A program made the translations under genes and the position numbers. From contig CAKPDR010000007.1 of NCBI GenBank assembly GCA_934149075.1, forward strand, positions 1 to 64,000: DNA of 64,000 bases. The letters are read 5' to 3'. The notes under the pieces are model-generated. The model saw only the letters and a program-made list of their open reading frames with translations, had not been told where the DNA came from and did no database searches. Positions 42,761 to 52,500 of this stretch are shown here, piece after piece; position 1 is the stretch's first letter; each line of letters opens with the position of its first letter. This DNA is from an uncultured Clostridia bacterium (lineage in GTDB: Bacteria; Bacillota; Clostridia; TANB77; CAG-508).

Positions 42761-43900
42761 ATGAATGAAATAAAGAAAAATCTTTCGAAATGGATGTATT
42801 ACTTTTTACTTGGAACAGCAATAATTATTGTATATAAATTTTTTGATAATTTTACTGCAATTGGAGGAGTAATAGGAAAATTTTTTAATGTAATTGCACC
42901 ATTTATGGCTGGAGCATTATTAGCATATTTGTTGTACATACCAGCTTCTAGAATTGAAAAAAGGTTTTCAAAATCTAAAAGAAAACTAATAAAAAAGAAA
43001 TCAAGAGGTTTAAGTGTATTTATAACATATTTACTAGCAATATTAGTAATCATATTATTAGTTAATGTTATATTACCAGTTGTTATAGATAGTATTATTG
43101 AATTAGTAAATAACTTTCAAGGATATTGGAATACAGCTATAGAAAAATTAAATGCATTACCAGAAGACTCAATATTAAAAAGTCAACAAGTAGAAGAGGT
43201 AATAAAAAGTATAGGGGATGCAATTCAAAATATAGATTTAAAACAATATGTGAGTACTGAAAGAATAACAGGTTATATAAAAAGTGTTTTAGGTGTTGCT
43301 AGTGGAATATTTGATGTGTTTGTATCAATAGTAGTTTCAGTATATATATTGTTACAAAGAAATCAAATCTATGGATTTTTTAATAAATTAACAATGGTTA
43401 TGTTTGATAAAAAGACATGTGATAAAATTGGTGAATATATAGATAGTACAAACAAAATATTCTTTAAATTTATTAGCAGTCAAGTAATAGATGGAATTAT
43501 AGTTGGAATTTTGGTTACCATTGCGATGAGTATAATTGGAGTTAAATATGCTGTATTATTAGGATTTATGATAGGATTATTTAATATAATACCATATTTT
43601 GGAGCAATAATAGCTGTTGCAATAAGTATTTTAATTACACTCATTACTGGTGGTATATCACAAACTTTAATAATGGCAATTGTAGTAATAGTATTGCAAC
43701 AAATTGATTCAAATATAATAAATCCTAAAATAATAGGAAATTCATTAGAAATAAGTCCACTACTTGTAATATTTGCTGTAACTGTTGGAGGGGCATATTT
43801 TGGTGTTTTAGGAATGTTCTTAGCAGTGCCTGTTGCGGCTGTATTAAAGATCTTGATAAACGATTGGTTAGAATTTAAAAACAACAAGAAATATGCCTAA
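42761..43900 (+). CDS. AI-2E family transporter
   Basis: 379 residues of the AI-2E (autoinducer-2 exporter-like, PF01594) family. Eight membrane helices are expected; a long charged/soluble region follows the third (about 100-180). The C-terminal signature IIPYFGAIIAVAISILITLI, QQIDSNIINPKIIGNSLEISPLLVI and GAYFGVLGMFLAVPVAAVLKI is clear. Substrates of Firmicutes members are mostly unknown; some move ions or peptides. AAAGGAA ribosome site. It probably shares a transcript with xth. Confidence 0.9.
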   Translation: MNEIKKNLSKWMYYFLLGTAIIIVYKFFDNFTAIGGVIGKFFNVIAPFMAGALLAYLLYIPASRIEKRFSKSKRKLIKKKSRGLSVFITYLLAILVIILLVNVILPVVIDSIIELVNNFQGYWNTAIEKLNALPEDSILKSQQVEEVIKSIGDAIQNIDLKQYVSTERITGYIKSVLGVASGIFDVFVSIVVSVYILLQRNQIYGFFNKLTMVMFDKKTCDKIGEYIDSTNKIFFKFISSQVIDGIIVGILVTIAMSIIGVKYAVLLGFMIGLFNIIPYFGAIIAVAISILITLITGGISQTLIMAIVVIVLQQIDSNIINPKIIGNSLEISPLLVIFAVTVGGAYFGVLGMFLAVPVAAVLKILINDWLEFKNNKKYA

Positions 43901-43936
43901 AAAGTATTGAAAAAAAAGTAAAAAAATGTTAATATT

Positions 43937-43972
43937 ATCTCATGCTAAAGAATTTTTAGCATGAGATTTTTT
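43937..43972 (+). terminator. Terminator of the AI-2E family gene
   Basis: ATCTCATGCTAAA at 43937-43949 pairs with TTTAGCATGAGAT at 43955-43967, followed by TTTTT. Perfect 13 bp. Confidence 0.9.
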
Positions 43973-44176
43973 GTCTATGCAGTTTCAGAAGCATAAGATA
44001 AATTTAAAATAAAAAATTCAGTCAAATTAATTTTGGTCGCTTTTGTCACTAAATTACAATCAAACAAAAAATAAGCACACATCAAGTTGTAAGTTTTTAC
44101 TGTGCTAAAGAAAGAGAGGTGAAGAAGTATAAAAATTCTTTATAAAGGTAAAATATAACTAGAAAGAGGTAATAAA

Positions 44177-44443
44177 ATGAAACAGGATATGATTGTAAAA
44201 ATAGAAAAATATTTAGATAAATTACAACAAAAGCCAGTAACAATACAACAAGATGGATTTTTAATTAATCAATTTTTTATGGAAAAAATGATGTATAAAA
44301 TTCAGAATGATACTCTAAATTTAAGAGATGAAATGAAAGAAGTGTATATATCATTAAATTTAAATCAAGTATATCAAGTAGAAATTGGCGAAAACAAAAT
44401 GATTTTATTCTTAGACAATGATACCAGAATACAATTAAATTAA
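44177..44443 (+). CDS. Small protein of unknown function
   Basis: 88 residues, not recognised. N-terminal helix (MKQDMIVKIEKYLDKLQQ) and a beta-like C-terminal half ending in MILFLDNDTRIQLN. No signal peptide or membrane helix. AGAGG lies about 8 bases upstream of ATG. It is the only gene between the AI-2E terminator and a bidirectional terminator; the 233 bases before it hold no other gene that I can see. Confidence 0.6.
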   Translation: MKQDMIVKIEKYLDKLQQKPVTIQQDGFLINQFFMEKMMYKIQNDTLNLRDEMKEVYISLNLNQVYQVEIGENKMILFLDNDTRIQLN

Positions 44444-44484
44444 AAAAATTAAGATTTTCTTTTTCGGAAAATCTTAATTTTTTT
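44442..44484. terminator. Bidirectional terminator
   Basis: AAAAAAATTAAGATTTT (44442-44458) pairs perfectly with 44468-44484. It closes the small gene on the plus strand and the ribbon-helix-helix gene on the minus strand. Confidence 0.88.
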
Positions 44485-44684
44485 TAGTTGTGTTTTTCAT
44501 TTATAGATGCTTTGTCAGTGTCATCAAGATTTTCTAAACTGAATCTAAGTAAAGAAATAATTGTTTTGTTAAAAGAAAGCTTTTTCAAATCAGCTAAATT
44601 TTGTACATCTTCAACAATGTCTTCTGGCAAACGTAGAGTTTTACTAACTCCGCTATGATTTTCTGGTATTTTTAATTTGTTCAT
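44484..44684 (-). CDS. Ribbon-helix-helix DNA-binding protein
   Basis: 66 residues with an Arc/CopG-like fold: a short beta strand (SKTLRLPEDIVEDV), helix 1 (VQNLADLKKLS) and helix 2 (FNKTIISLLRFSLENL). Such proteins bind DNA as dimers and often are autoregulators or antitoxins. No toxin gene adjoins it. AAGGAGGA lies a few bases upstream of the ATG on the minus strand. Confidence 0.72.
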   Translation of the reverse strand: MNKLKIPENHSGVSKTLRLPEDIVEDVQNLADLKKLSFNKTIISLLRFSLENLDDTDKASINEKHN

Positions 44685-44717
44685 GTCATTCCTCCTTATG
44701 CAATAATTTTACAACAT

Positions 44718-44756
44718 AAAAAGAAATAAATATGCACCCAATTATAGGTGCATATT
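44718..44756 (-). terminator. Terminator downstream of the export-protein gene (minus strand)
   Basis: On the minus strand AATATGCACC pairs with GGTGCATATT and is followed by TATTTCTTTTT. Confidence 0.65.
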
Positions 44757-44773
44757 ATATTCAAAGCAATTTT

Positions 44774-45331
44774 TTATTTTTTCTTTTTTATTATAACTGA
44801 TATTAATATAATAACTAATATTACAGCAATAATTGCAAATACTCCAGTCCATCCTAGAATAGCAACGATTTTACTACCTAAAGACATTATAACACCTGCT
44901 AATAATACACCAAGAGTTACTGCAAATATACTTGTTTTAAAATCAAGCTTTAAGAAACTTGCTGCTAATGTTCCAGTCCATGCTCCTGTTCCAGGTAAAG
45001 GGATTCCTACAAATATTAGTAATGCCCAAAATATACCACGATTTCCAGCTGATTTTTTTAGTTTTTCTCCACCTTTTTCACCTTTTTCTAAACACCATGT
45101 GAAAAATTTACCTATTATTTTTTTATCTTTTCCCCATTCAAGAACTTTTCTTGCAAATAAATAAATAATAGGTACTGGAAGCATATTTCCGATAATTGCT
45201 ATTGGATAATATAAAAATATATTTAGTCCAAGACTTTCTGCTATAGGTATTGCACCTCTTAATTCAACTATTGGAACCATTGAGATTAAGAAAACTAAAA
45301 TATATTTTACTACTAATGGTAAACTTGCCAT
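44774..45331 (-). CDS. Small multidrug export-like membrane protein (PF06695, COG2426)
   Basis: 185 residues, mostly membrane helices. Recognised by VPIVELRGAIPIAESLGLNI, IGNMLPVPIIYLFARKVL and GIPLPGTGAWTGTLAAS, all marks of the COG2426 family. A cytoplasmic loop in the middle is rich in Lys and Gly (EKGEKGGEKLKKSAGNRG). The family name rests on weak similarity to small multidrug exporters, and its transport role is not established. AAGGAGG ribosome site and a TTGACT-16-TAAAAT promoter on the minus strand. Confidence 0.88.
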   Translation of the reverse strand: MASLPLVVKYILVFLISMVPIVELRGAIPIAESLGLNIFLYYPIAIIGNMLPVPIIYLFARKVLEWGKDKKIIGKFFTWCLEKGEKGGEKLKKSAGNRGIFWALLIFVGIPLPGTGAWTGTLAASFLKLDFKTSIFAVTLGVLLAGVIMSLGSKIVAILGWTGVFAIIAVILVIILISVIIKKKK

Positions 45332-45360
45332 GTTTTTCCTCCTTAAATAAAACTTATTCT

Positions 45361-45388
45361 ATTTTACTATAACATATAAAAAAGTCAA
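45361..45388 (-). promoter_or_regulatory. Minus-strand promoter of the export-protein gene
   Basis: Read on the minus strand, TTGACT (45388-45383) and TAAAAT (45366-45361) with a 16-base spacer. Confidence 0.55.
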
Positions 45389-45416
45389 GAATATAGAACA
45401 AAATTATTGACAAATA

Positions 45417-45446
45417 TAGAAATTTTATGTTATCATTAAAGAGTAT
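45417..45446 (+). promoter_or_regulatory. Promoter of rpoB-rpoC
   Basis: TTGACA at 45417-45422 and TATCAT at 45441-45446 with an 18-base spacer, diverging from the minus-strand promoter at 45361-45388. The leader from about 45453 to 45665 is over 200 bases and contains small stems (AAAATGG/CCATTTT near 45457-45480; AATTGT/ACAATT near 45553-45575). Confidence 0.6.
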
Positions 45447-45665
45447 GATTTTATAAAAATGGATTTTTGTGCCATTTTAAAATAAACATACTTAATTCAC
45501 AATAGTTAAAAATTAGAAAAATAAGAATTATAGATATGAAAGCAAAGAAAAGAAATTGTGGAAGCAGACAATTTTCAGACCTTTGTGGAAATATTTATTA
45601 AGAAGAGATTTTTCTAAAAAAAATAAAATTTAAATCTGCTTAATATTTTTTAAGGAGTGATTTAT

Positions 45666-48600
45666 TTGGAAATCAAAGACGTAAAGTTCGGAAGAACAAC
45701 TCGTAAAGACTTTTCAAAGGTTGGGGATTACATAGAAATGCCAAACCTAATCAAAGTTCAAAAAGATTCTTATGACTGGTTTATAGAAGAAGGACTTGGA
45801 GAAGTATTAAAAGATATTTCACCAATCATAGACTACACAGGAAACTTAGTTCTAGAATTTTTCGATTATTACATGGAAGAAAAAACAAAATACACTGAAG
45901 AAGAAGCAAAAGAAAGAGATGCAACATATTCAACAAGATTACACGTAAAAGTAAGATTAATAAATCGTGAATCAGGAGAAATCAAAGAACAAGAAATCTA
46001 TTTAGGAGATTTTCCACTAATGACAGAAAGTGGAACATTTATAATAAATGGAGCAGAAAGAGTTGTAGTTAGCCAGTTAGTACGTTCACCAGGATGCTAT
46101 TATGATGAAGTATTTGATACAAAAACAGGAAAGAAAACATACACATCAACAGTAATGCCATTAAGAGGAGCATGGATAGAATATGAAACAGACGGAAATG
46201 ACATGTTCTGGGTACGTGTTGATAGAACAAGAAAATTACCTGTAACAACATTATTAAGAGCTCTTGGATTAATCTCAGATGACCAAATAAGAGCATTATT
46301 TGGAGAAGAAAACCTATTAGAAACAACAATTCAAAAAGATCCAATAAAAACTGGAGAAGAAGCATTAATAGAAATTTACAAAAAATTAAGACCAGGAGAA
46401 CTACCAACAGTAGAAGCTGCAAGAAGTTTATTTAATGGATTATTCTTTGATAATAGAAGGTATGACTTAGCAAAAGTAGGAAGATTCAAATTTAACCAAA
46501 AATTAAGCATAGCAAACAGAATAAAAAATCAAGTAGCATTTGAAGATATCATGGACAAAGAAACAGGAGAAGTATTTGTTACAGCTGGAGAAATAATAAC
46601 ACCAGAAGTTGCAGAAGATATTCAAAATGCAGGAATAAATATAGTAGACATTAAATTAGGTGACAAAAAAATAAGAGTAATAGGAAATGGAATAGTAAAT
46701 ATCCACAAAGTATTACCAAATGTGGATTTAAGTAAGCTACATTTCAAAGATGAAGTAAATTATGAAGTATTAAAAAATATAATTGAAAATACAAGTGAAC
46801 AAGATTTAGTAAAAGTTATAGAAGAAAGATATGAAGAATTAGTACCAAAACACATAACAACAGAAGATATAATTGCTTCAGTAAATTACTTACTAAACAT
46901 GTATCATGGATTAGGGAAAAAAGATGATATAGATCACTTAGCAAATCGTAGAATAAGATGTGTAGGAGAATTATTACAAAATCAATTTAGAATTGGTTTA
47001 ACAAGACTTGAAAGAGTAGTTCGTGAAAGAATGACAATACAAGACTTAGATGTTATAACACCACAAACATTAATAAACACAAAACCAATAACATCATCAA
47101 TAAGAGAATTCTTTGGAAGTTCACAATTATCACAATTCATGGATCAAACAAATCCACTTTCAGAATTAACACATAAAAGAAGAATTTCAGCATTAGGACC
47201 TGGAGGTCTATCAAGAGAAAGAGCTGGATTCGAAGTACGTGATATTCACTATACACATTATGGTAGATTATGTCCAATAGAATCACCAGAAGGACCAAAC
47301 ATTGGATTAATCTCAGCATTATCATCATTTGCAAGTATTAATGAATATGGATTTATTGAAACACCATATAGAAAAATTGATCCAGAAACACATAGAGTAA
47401 CAGATATTGTAGAATATATGAGTGCAGACGTAGAAGATAATTACATAATAGCACAAGCTTCTGAACCAATGAATGAAAATGGAGAATTTATAAATAAACG
47501 TATTCGTGTAAGACATAGAAATGAAATCGTAGAAGTTGATAAAGAATTAGTACAATATATTGATGTATCACCAAAACAATTAGTATCAATTGCTGCTGCA
47601 ATGATTCCATTCTTAGAGAATGATGATGCTAAAAGATCATTGATGGGTTCAAACATGCAACGTCAAGCAGTTCCATTAATGACAACAGAAGCTCCAATTG
47701 TAGCAACAGGTATAGAATACAGAGCTGCAAAAGATTCAGGAATATTAGTATTAGCCGAAGATGATGGAGTTATCGAAAAAGTTACAGGTGATAGTGTAAC
47801 AGTTAAATATAATAATGGAAAAACAGTTATCCACAAATTGCGTAAATTTAAAAGAACAAATGGTGGAACATGTATAAATCAAAAACCAATTGTTAAAAAA
47901 GGTGAAATTGTTAAAAAAGGTGATGCTATTGCTGATGGGCCATCAACAAAAGATGGAGAAATGGCATTAGGTAAAAACATGCTTGTTGCATTCTCTACAT
48001 GGGAAGGTTACAACTATGAGGATGCTATATTATTAAATGAAAGATTAGTACAAGAAGATGTATTCACATCAATACATATAGAAGAATATGATTGTGAATG
48101 TCGTGATACAAAACTAGGTGCAGAAGAAATAACAAGAGATATTCCAAATGTTGGTGATGACTCATTAAAAGACCTAGATGAAAACGGAATAATAAGAATA
48201 GGTGCAGAAGTTAGACCTGGAGATATCTTAGTTGGTAAAGTAACTCCAAAGGGAGAAACAGAGTTAACTGCAGAAGAAAGACTACTTCGTGCTATATTTG
48301 GTGAAAAAGCTAGAGAAGTAAGAGATACTTCACTACGTGTACCACATGGAGAAGCTGGAACAATTGTAGATGTTAAAATATTTACTAGAGATAATTCAGA
48401 AGAATTAGGCCCTGGTGTAAATCAAGTAATTAGATGTTACATTGCTACAAAGAGAAAAATTTCAGTTGGTGATAAAATGGCTGGACGTCATGGAAACAAA
48501 GGTGTAATCTCAAGAATATTACCAACAGAAGATATGCCATTCTTACCAGATGGAACACCAGTAGATATATTATTAAATCCATTAGGTATACCATCACGTA

Positions 48601-49409
48601 TGAACCTTGGACAAATCTTAGAGGTTCACTTAGGTGGAGCAGCAAGAGCACTTGGATGGAAAGTATCTACACCTGTATTTGATGGTGCCGCAGAAAAAGA
48701 AATAGAAGAATTATTAGAGCAAGCTGGCATGTCAAAAGATGGAAAAACAACACTATATGATGGTAGAACAGGTGAACCATTTGCAAGCCCTATAACAGTA
48801 GGTGTAATGTATATGTTAAAACTACATCACTTAGTTGATGATAAAATACATGCTCGTTCAACTGGACCATACTCATTAGTAACACAACAACCACTTGGAG
48901 GTAAAGCTCAATTTGGTGGACAACGTTTCGGAGAGATGGAAGTTTGGGCATTAGAAGCATATGGTGCAGCTTATACATTACAAGAAATCTTAACAGTAAA
49001 ATCAGATGATACTGTAGGACGTGTAAAAGCATATGAAGCAATTGTTAAAGGTGAAAATATTCCTGAACCAGGAGTTCCAGAAAGCTTTAAAGTATTAGTA
49101 AAAGAACTTCAAGCTTTAGGATTAGATATAAAATTATATTCTGATAATAATGAAGAACTTGAACTTAAAGAACATATCGAAGATGGAATCGATTATGAAG
49201 AAACATCAGGAAAAACTCTAACAGAGGATGATGTTTTAATACATGAAGACTTAGAAGATGGTTATTCAGAAGAAAATGAAGATATGATTGATGATGAAGA
49301 AGATAGTGACGAATTATTTGATGATGATGATTTAGATGATGAAGAGAGCATCTATGATAGTGATTTAGCTAATGATAATCTTGATAATGATGAAAATATT
49401 ATAGAATAA
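45666..49409 (+). CDS. rpoB: RNA polymerase beta subunit
   Basis: 1,247 residues from TTG 45666; AAGGAG is 8 bases upstream, while the in-frame GTG at 45657 is part of that ribosome site. Landmarks: GTFIINGAERVVVSQLVRSPG, the rifampicin region (FGSSQLSQFMDQTNPLSELT, HKRRISALGPGGL), GNKGVISRI and PFASPITVGVMYMLKL. The rifampicin-site residues are those of the sensitive form. The last 60 residues are almost wholly Asp/Glu/Ser/Asn (DDEEDSDELFDDDDLDDEE), an acidic tail beyond the conserved core. Confidence 0.96.
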   Translation: MEIKDVKFGRTTRKDFSKVGDYIEMPNLIKVQKDSYDWFIEEGLGEVLKDISPIIDYTGNLVLEFFDYYMEEKTKYTEEEAKERDATYSTRLHVKVRLINRESGEIKEQEIYLGDFPLMTESGTFIINGAERVVVSQLVRSPGCYYDEVFDTKTGKKTYTSTVMPLRGAWIEYETDGNDMFWVRVDRTRKLPVTTLLRALGLISDDQIRALFGEENLLETTIQKDPIKTGEEALIEIYKKLRPGELPTVEAARSLFNGLFFDNRRYDLAKVGRFKFNQKLSIANRIKNQVAFEDIMDKETGEVFVTAGEIITPEVAEDIQNAGINIVDIKLGDKKIRVIGNGIVNIHKVLPNVDLSKLHFKDEVNYEVLKNIIENTSEQDLVKVIEERYEELVPKHITTEDIIASVNYLLNMYHGLGKKDDIDHLANRRIRCVGELLQNQFRIGLTRLERVVRERMTIQDLDVITPQTLINTKPITSSIREFFGSSQLSQFMDQTNPLSELTHKRRISALGPGGLSRERAGFEVRDIHYTHYGRLCPIESPEGPNIGLISALSSFASINEYGFIETPYRKIDPETHRVTDIVEYMSADVEDNYIIAQASEPMNENGEFINKRIRVRHRNEIVEVDKELVQYIDVSPKQLVSIAAAMIPFLENDDAKRSLMGSNMQRQAVPLMTTEAPIVATGIEYRAAKDSGILVLAEDDGVIEKVTGDSVTVKYNNGKTVIHKLRKFKRTNGGTCINQKPIVKKGEIVKKGDAIADGPSTKDGEMALGKNMLVAFSTWEGYNYEDAILLNERLVQEDVFTSIHIEEYDCECRDTKLGAEEITRDIPNVGDDSLKDLDENGIIRIGAEVRPGDILVGKVTPKGETELTAEERLLRAIFGEKAREVRDTSLRVPHGEAGTIVDVKIFTRDNSEELGPGVNQVIRCYIATKRKISVGDKMAGRHGNKGVISRILPTEDMPFLPDGTPVDILLNPLGIPSRMNLGQILEVHLGGAARALGWKVSTPVFDGAAEKEIEELLEQAGMSKDGKTTLYDGRTGEPFASPITVGVMYMLKLHHLVDDKIHARSTGPYSLVTQQPLGGKAQFGGQRFGEMEVWALEAYGAAYTLQEILTVKSDDTVGRVKAYEAIVKGENIPEPGVPESFKVLVKELQALGLDIKLYSDNNEELELKEHIEDGIDYEETSGKTLTEDDVLIHEDLEDGYSEENEDMIDDEEDSDELFDDDDLDDEESIYDSDLANDNLDNDENIIE

Positions 49410-49416
49410 AATGAAT

Positions 49417-49431
49417 TAAATCAGGCATCTT
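49417..49431. repeat. Remnant of the long-hairpin element (rpoB-rpoC gap)
   Basis: TAAATCAGGCATCTT is identical to the outer end of copy A (16369-16383) and, as there, starts a few bases after a stop codon. The matching second arm is not present; the next bases form only a small GAATTAA/TTAATTC stem. Confidence 0.55.
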
Positions 49432-49461
49432 ACGTCGTTAATTCAAAATTAATTTAATAAA

Positions 49462-49527
49462 TTTTAGAAAGGTACGAACTTCATTAAAATATGTACAGCA
49501 GTGTAAAGTTTGAAACTTGTTCTAAAA
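49462..49527 (+). other. Stem-loop in the rpoB-rpoC gap
   Basis: TTTTAGAA at 49462-49469 pairs with TTCTAAAA at 49520-49527, with an inner AACTT/AAGTT stem (49477-49481, 49506-49510). It lies upstream of the rpoC ribosome site and could be a processing site. Confidence 0.45.
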
Positions 49528-49564
49528 TGCCCAAAAAATTAGAGAAGGGGGACATCTAATAAAG

Positions 49565-52500
49565 ATGGATGAATTAGAGATATTCAACAAAATAAAAATA
49601 GGAATTGCATCAGATGAAAAAATAAGAGAATGGTCAAAAGGTGAAGTAAAAAAACCAGAGACTATAAACTATAGAACACTAAAACCAGAAAAAGATGGTC
49701 TATTTTGTGAAAAAATATTTGGACCAACAAAAGACTGGGAATGTCACTGTGGTAAATATAAAAGAGTAAGATATAAAGGAATAGTTTGTGACAGATGTGG
49801 TGTTGAAGTTACAAAAGCAAAAGTAAGAAGAGAAAGAATGGGACATATTGAACTTGCTGCACCAGTTGCACATATTTGGTATTTCAAAGGAATACCAAGT
49901 AGAATAGCTTTAATGCTAGATATTTCACCAAGAAATCTTGAAAAAGTAATATATTTTGCTTCATATATAGTAACAGATAAAGGAACATCAGGATTAGAAA
50001 AATGCCAAATTTTAAACGAAAAAGAATATCATGAAGCAGAAGAAAAATATGGTAGAAAATCATTTAAAGCAGAAATGGGAGCTGAAGCAATAAGAAAACT
50101 ATTAGAAGAAATAGACTTAGAAAAATTAACAGCTTCAATAGAAAAAGATTTAGAAAATGCAAGTGAACAAAGAAAAGCAAAATTAATAAAAAGATTAGAT
50201 ACTGTAGAAGCATTTAGACAATCTGGAAATAGACCAGAATGGATGGTAATGAATGTAGTTCCAGTAATTCCACCAGATTTAAGACCAATGGTACAATTAG
50301 ATGGTGGTAGATTTGCTACATCAGATTTAAATGACTTATATAGAAGAGTAATAAACAGAAATAATAGATTAAAAAGATTACTTGAACTTGGAGCACCAGA
50401 AATCATTGTAAGAAATGAAAAAAGAATGTTACAAGAATCAGTTGATGCTTTAATAGACAATTCAAGAAGAGGAAGACCTGTTACAGGAGCTGGAAATAGA
50501 CCACTTAAATCATTATCAGATTTATTAAAAGGAAAACAAGGTAGATTCCGTCAAAACTTATTAGGAAAACGTGTTGACTATTCAGGACGTTCAGTAATAG
50601 TTGTAGGACCAGAATTAAAGATATATCAATGTGGACTTCCAAAAGAAATGGCTATCGAATTATTCAAACCATTTGTAATGAGAGAATTAGTTGGAAGACA
50701 TTTAGCACATAATATAAAAAGTGCAAAAAGAATGGTAGAAAGATTAAGTCCAGAAGTATGGGGAATACTTGAAGAAGTAATTAAAGACCATCCAGTAATG
50801 CTTAACCGTGCTCCAACATTACATAGACTTGGAATTCAAGCATTTGAACCAGTTTTAGTAGAAGGTAGAGCAATAAAACTACATGCGTTAGTATGTGAAG
50901 CATTTAATGCAGACTTCGATGGTGACCAAATGGCAGTTCATTTACCATTAACACCAGAAGCACAAGCAGAATCAAGATATTTAATGCTTGCAACAAATAA
51001 CTTATTAAAACCACAAGATGGTAAGCCAGTAGCTGTACCAAGACTAGACATGATTTTAGGAAGTTATTATTTAACAATGACATTAGATGGTGAATTAGGA
51101 GAAGGAAAATACTTCAAAGATCCTGATGAAGCCTTAATGGCTTACCAAAATGAAGCAGTTGGAATACATGCAAAAATATTTGTAAGAGTAACTAAGGAAA
51201 TAAATGGTGAAATGAAAACTAAAAAAATTCCTACAAGTGTTGGTAGAATAATATTTAACCAAGGAATACCACAAGACTTAGGATTTATAAATAGAGAAGA
51301 AGATCCATTCCAATATGAAATCGACTTCCCAGTAATGAAGAAAACAATGGGAACAATAATTGATAGAGTAATTGAAAGACATGGTTTAACAGAATCAGCA
51401 GAAGTAATAGATTATATTAAATCACTAGGATTCAAATATTCTACATTAGCAGGTATTACATTCTCAGTAGCAGATGTTGAAGTACCAGCAACTAAAAAGG
51501 ATATATTAGCTGACGCAGATAAACAAGTTGAAAAAGTTAGAAACCAATATAGAAGAGGTTTAATAACTGATGACGAAAGATATCAAGCAGTTGTTGGTAT
51601 TTGGGAAAAAGCAACAAATGATGTAAGTAAAGCAATGGAAGAAAACTTTGATGATTTGAATCCAATATACATGATGGTTAAATCAGGAGCCCGTGGTAAT
51701 ATGAACCAGTTAAGACAAATCGCTGGTATGCGTGGACTTATGGCAAGTACAACAGGTAAAGCAGTTGAAATACCAATCAAATCATGTTTCCGTGAAGGTC
51801 TAGATGCCCTAGAATACTTCATTTCTTCACATGGTGCACGTAAAGGCTTATCAGATACAGCTTTAAGAACAGCTGACTCTGGATATTTAACAAGAAGACT
51901 TGTAGATGTATCACAAGATATAATTGTTAGAGAACATGATTGTGATACACATGAAGGATTAATGCTAGAAGATATTAAAGATGGAAATCAAATAGTTGAG
52001 AAATTAGAAGAAAGACTAGAAGGAAGATATCCATTAGATGATATTACAAATCCTGAAACAGGAGAATTAATTGTAGATAGAAATACAATGATTAACAAAG
52101 ACATCGCAAAACAAATAGTTGATGCAGGATATACACAAGTATTTGTACGTTCTGTAATTGGATGTAGAAGTAAACATGGTGTATGCCAAAAATGTTATGG
52201 TATGGGTCTAGCAAGAAGAGAATTAGTATCAATTGGTGAATCAGTTGGTATTATAGCAGCACAATCAATTGGTGAACCTGGTACACAGTTAACCATGAGA
52301 ACCATTCACTCTGGTGGTGTTGCAGGTGTTGCAGATATCACTCAAGGTCTTCCAAGAGTTGAAGAAATCTTTGAAGCTAGAAAACCAAAGGGTGTTGCAG
52401 TAATTACAGAAATTGATGGTAAAGTTAAAATTTCAGAATCTAAAAAGAAATTGGAAGTTATTGTTACTTCTAAAGATGATTCAAGAACATATACTATACC

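Noticed and set aside
44484..44684. Ribbon-helix-helix protein as an antitoxin of a toxin-antitoxin pair
   Set aside because: No toxin-like gene is adjacent on the same strand; the neighbouring 88-residue protein is convergent and separated by a strong terminator.
44748..45164. Plus-strand 138-codon frame opposite the export-protein gene
   Set aside because: It is antisense to a gene with clear family motifs and promoter, and has no ribosome site.
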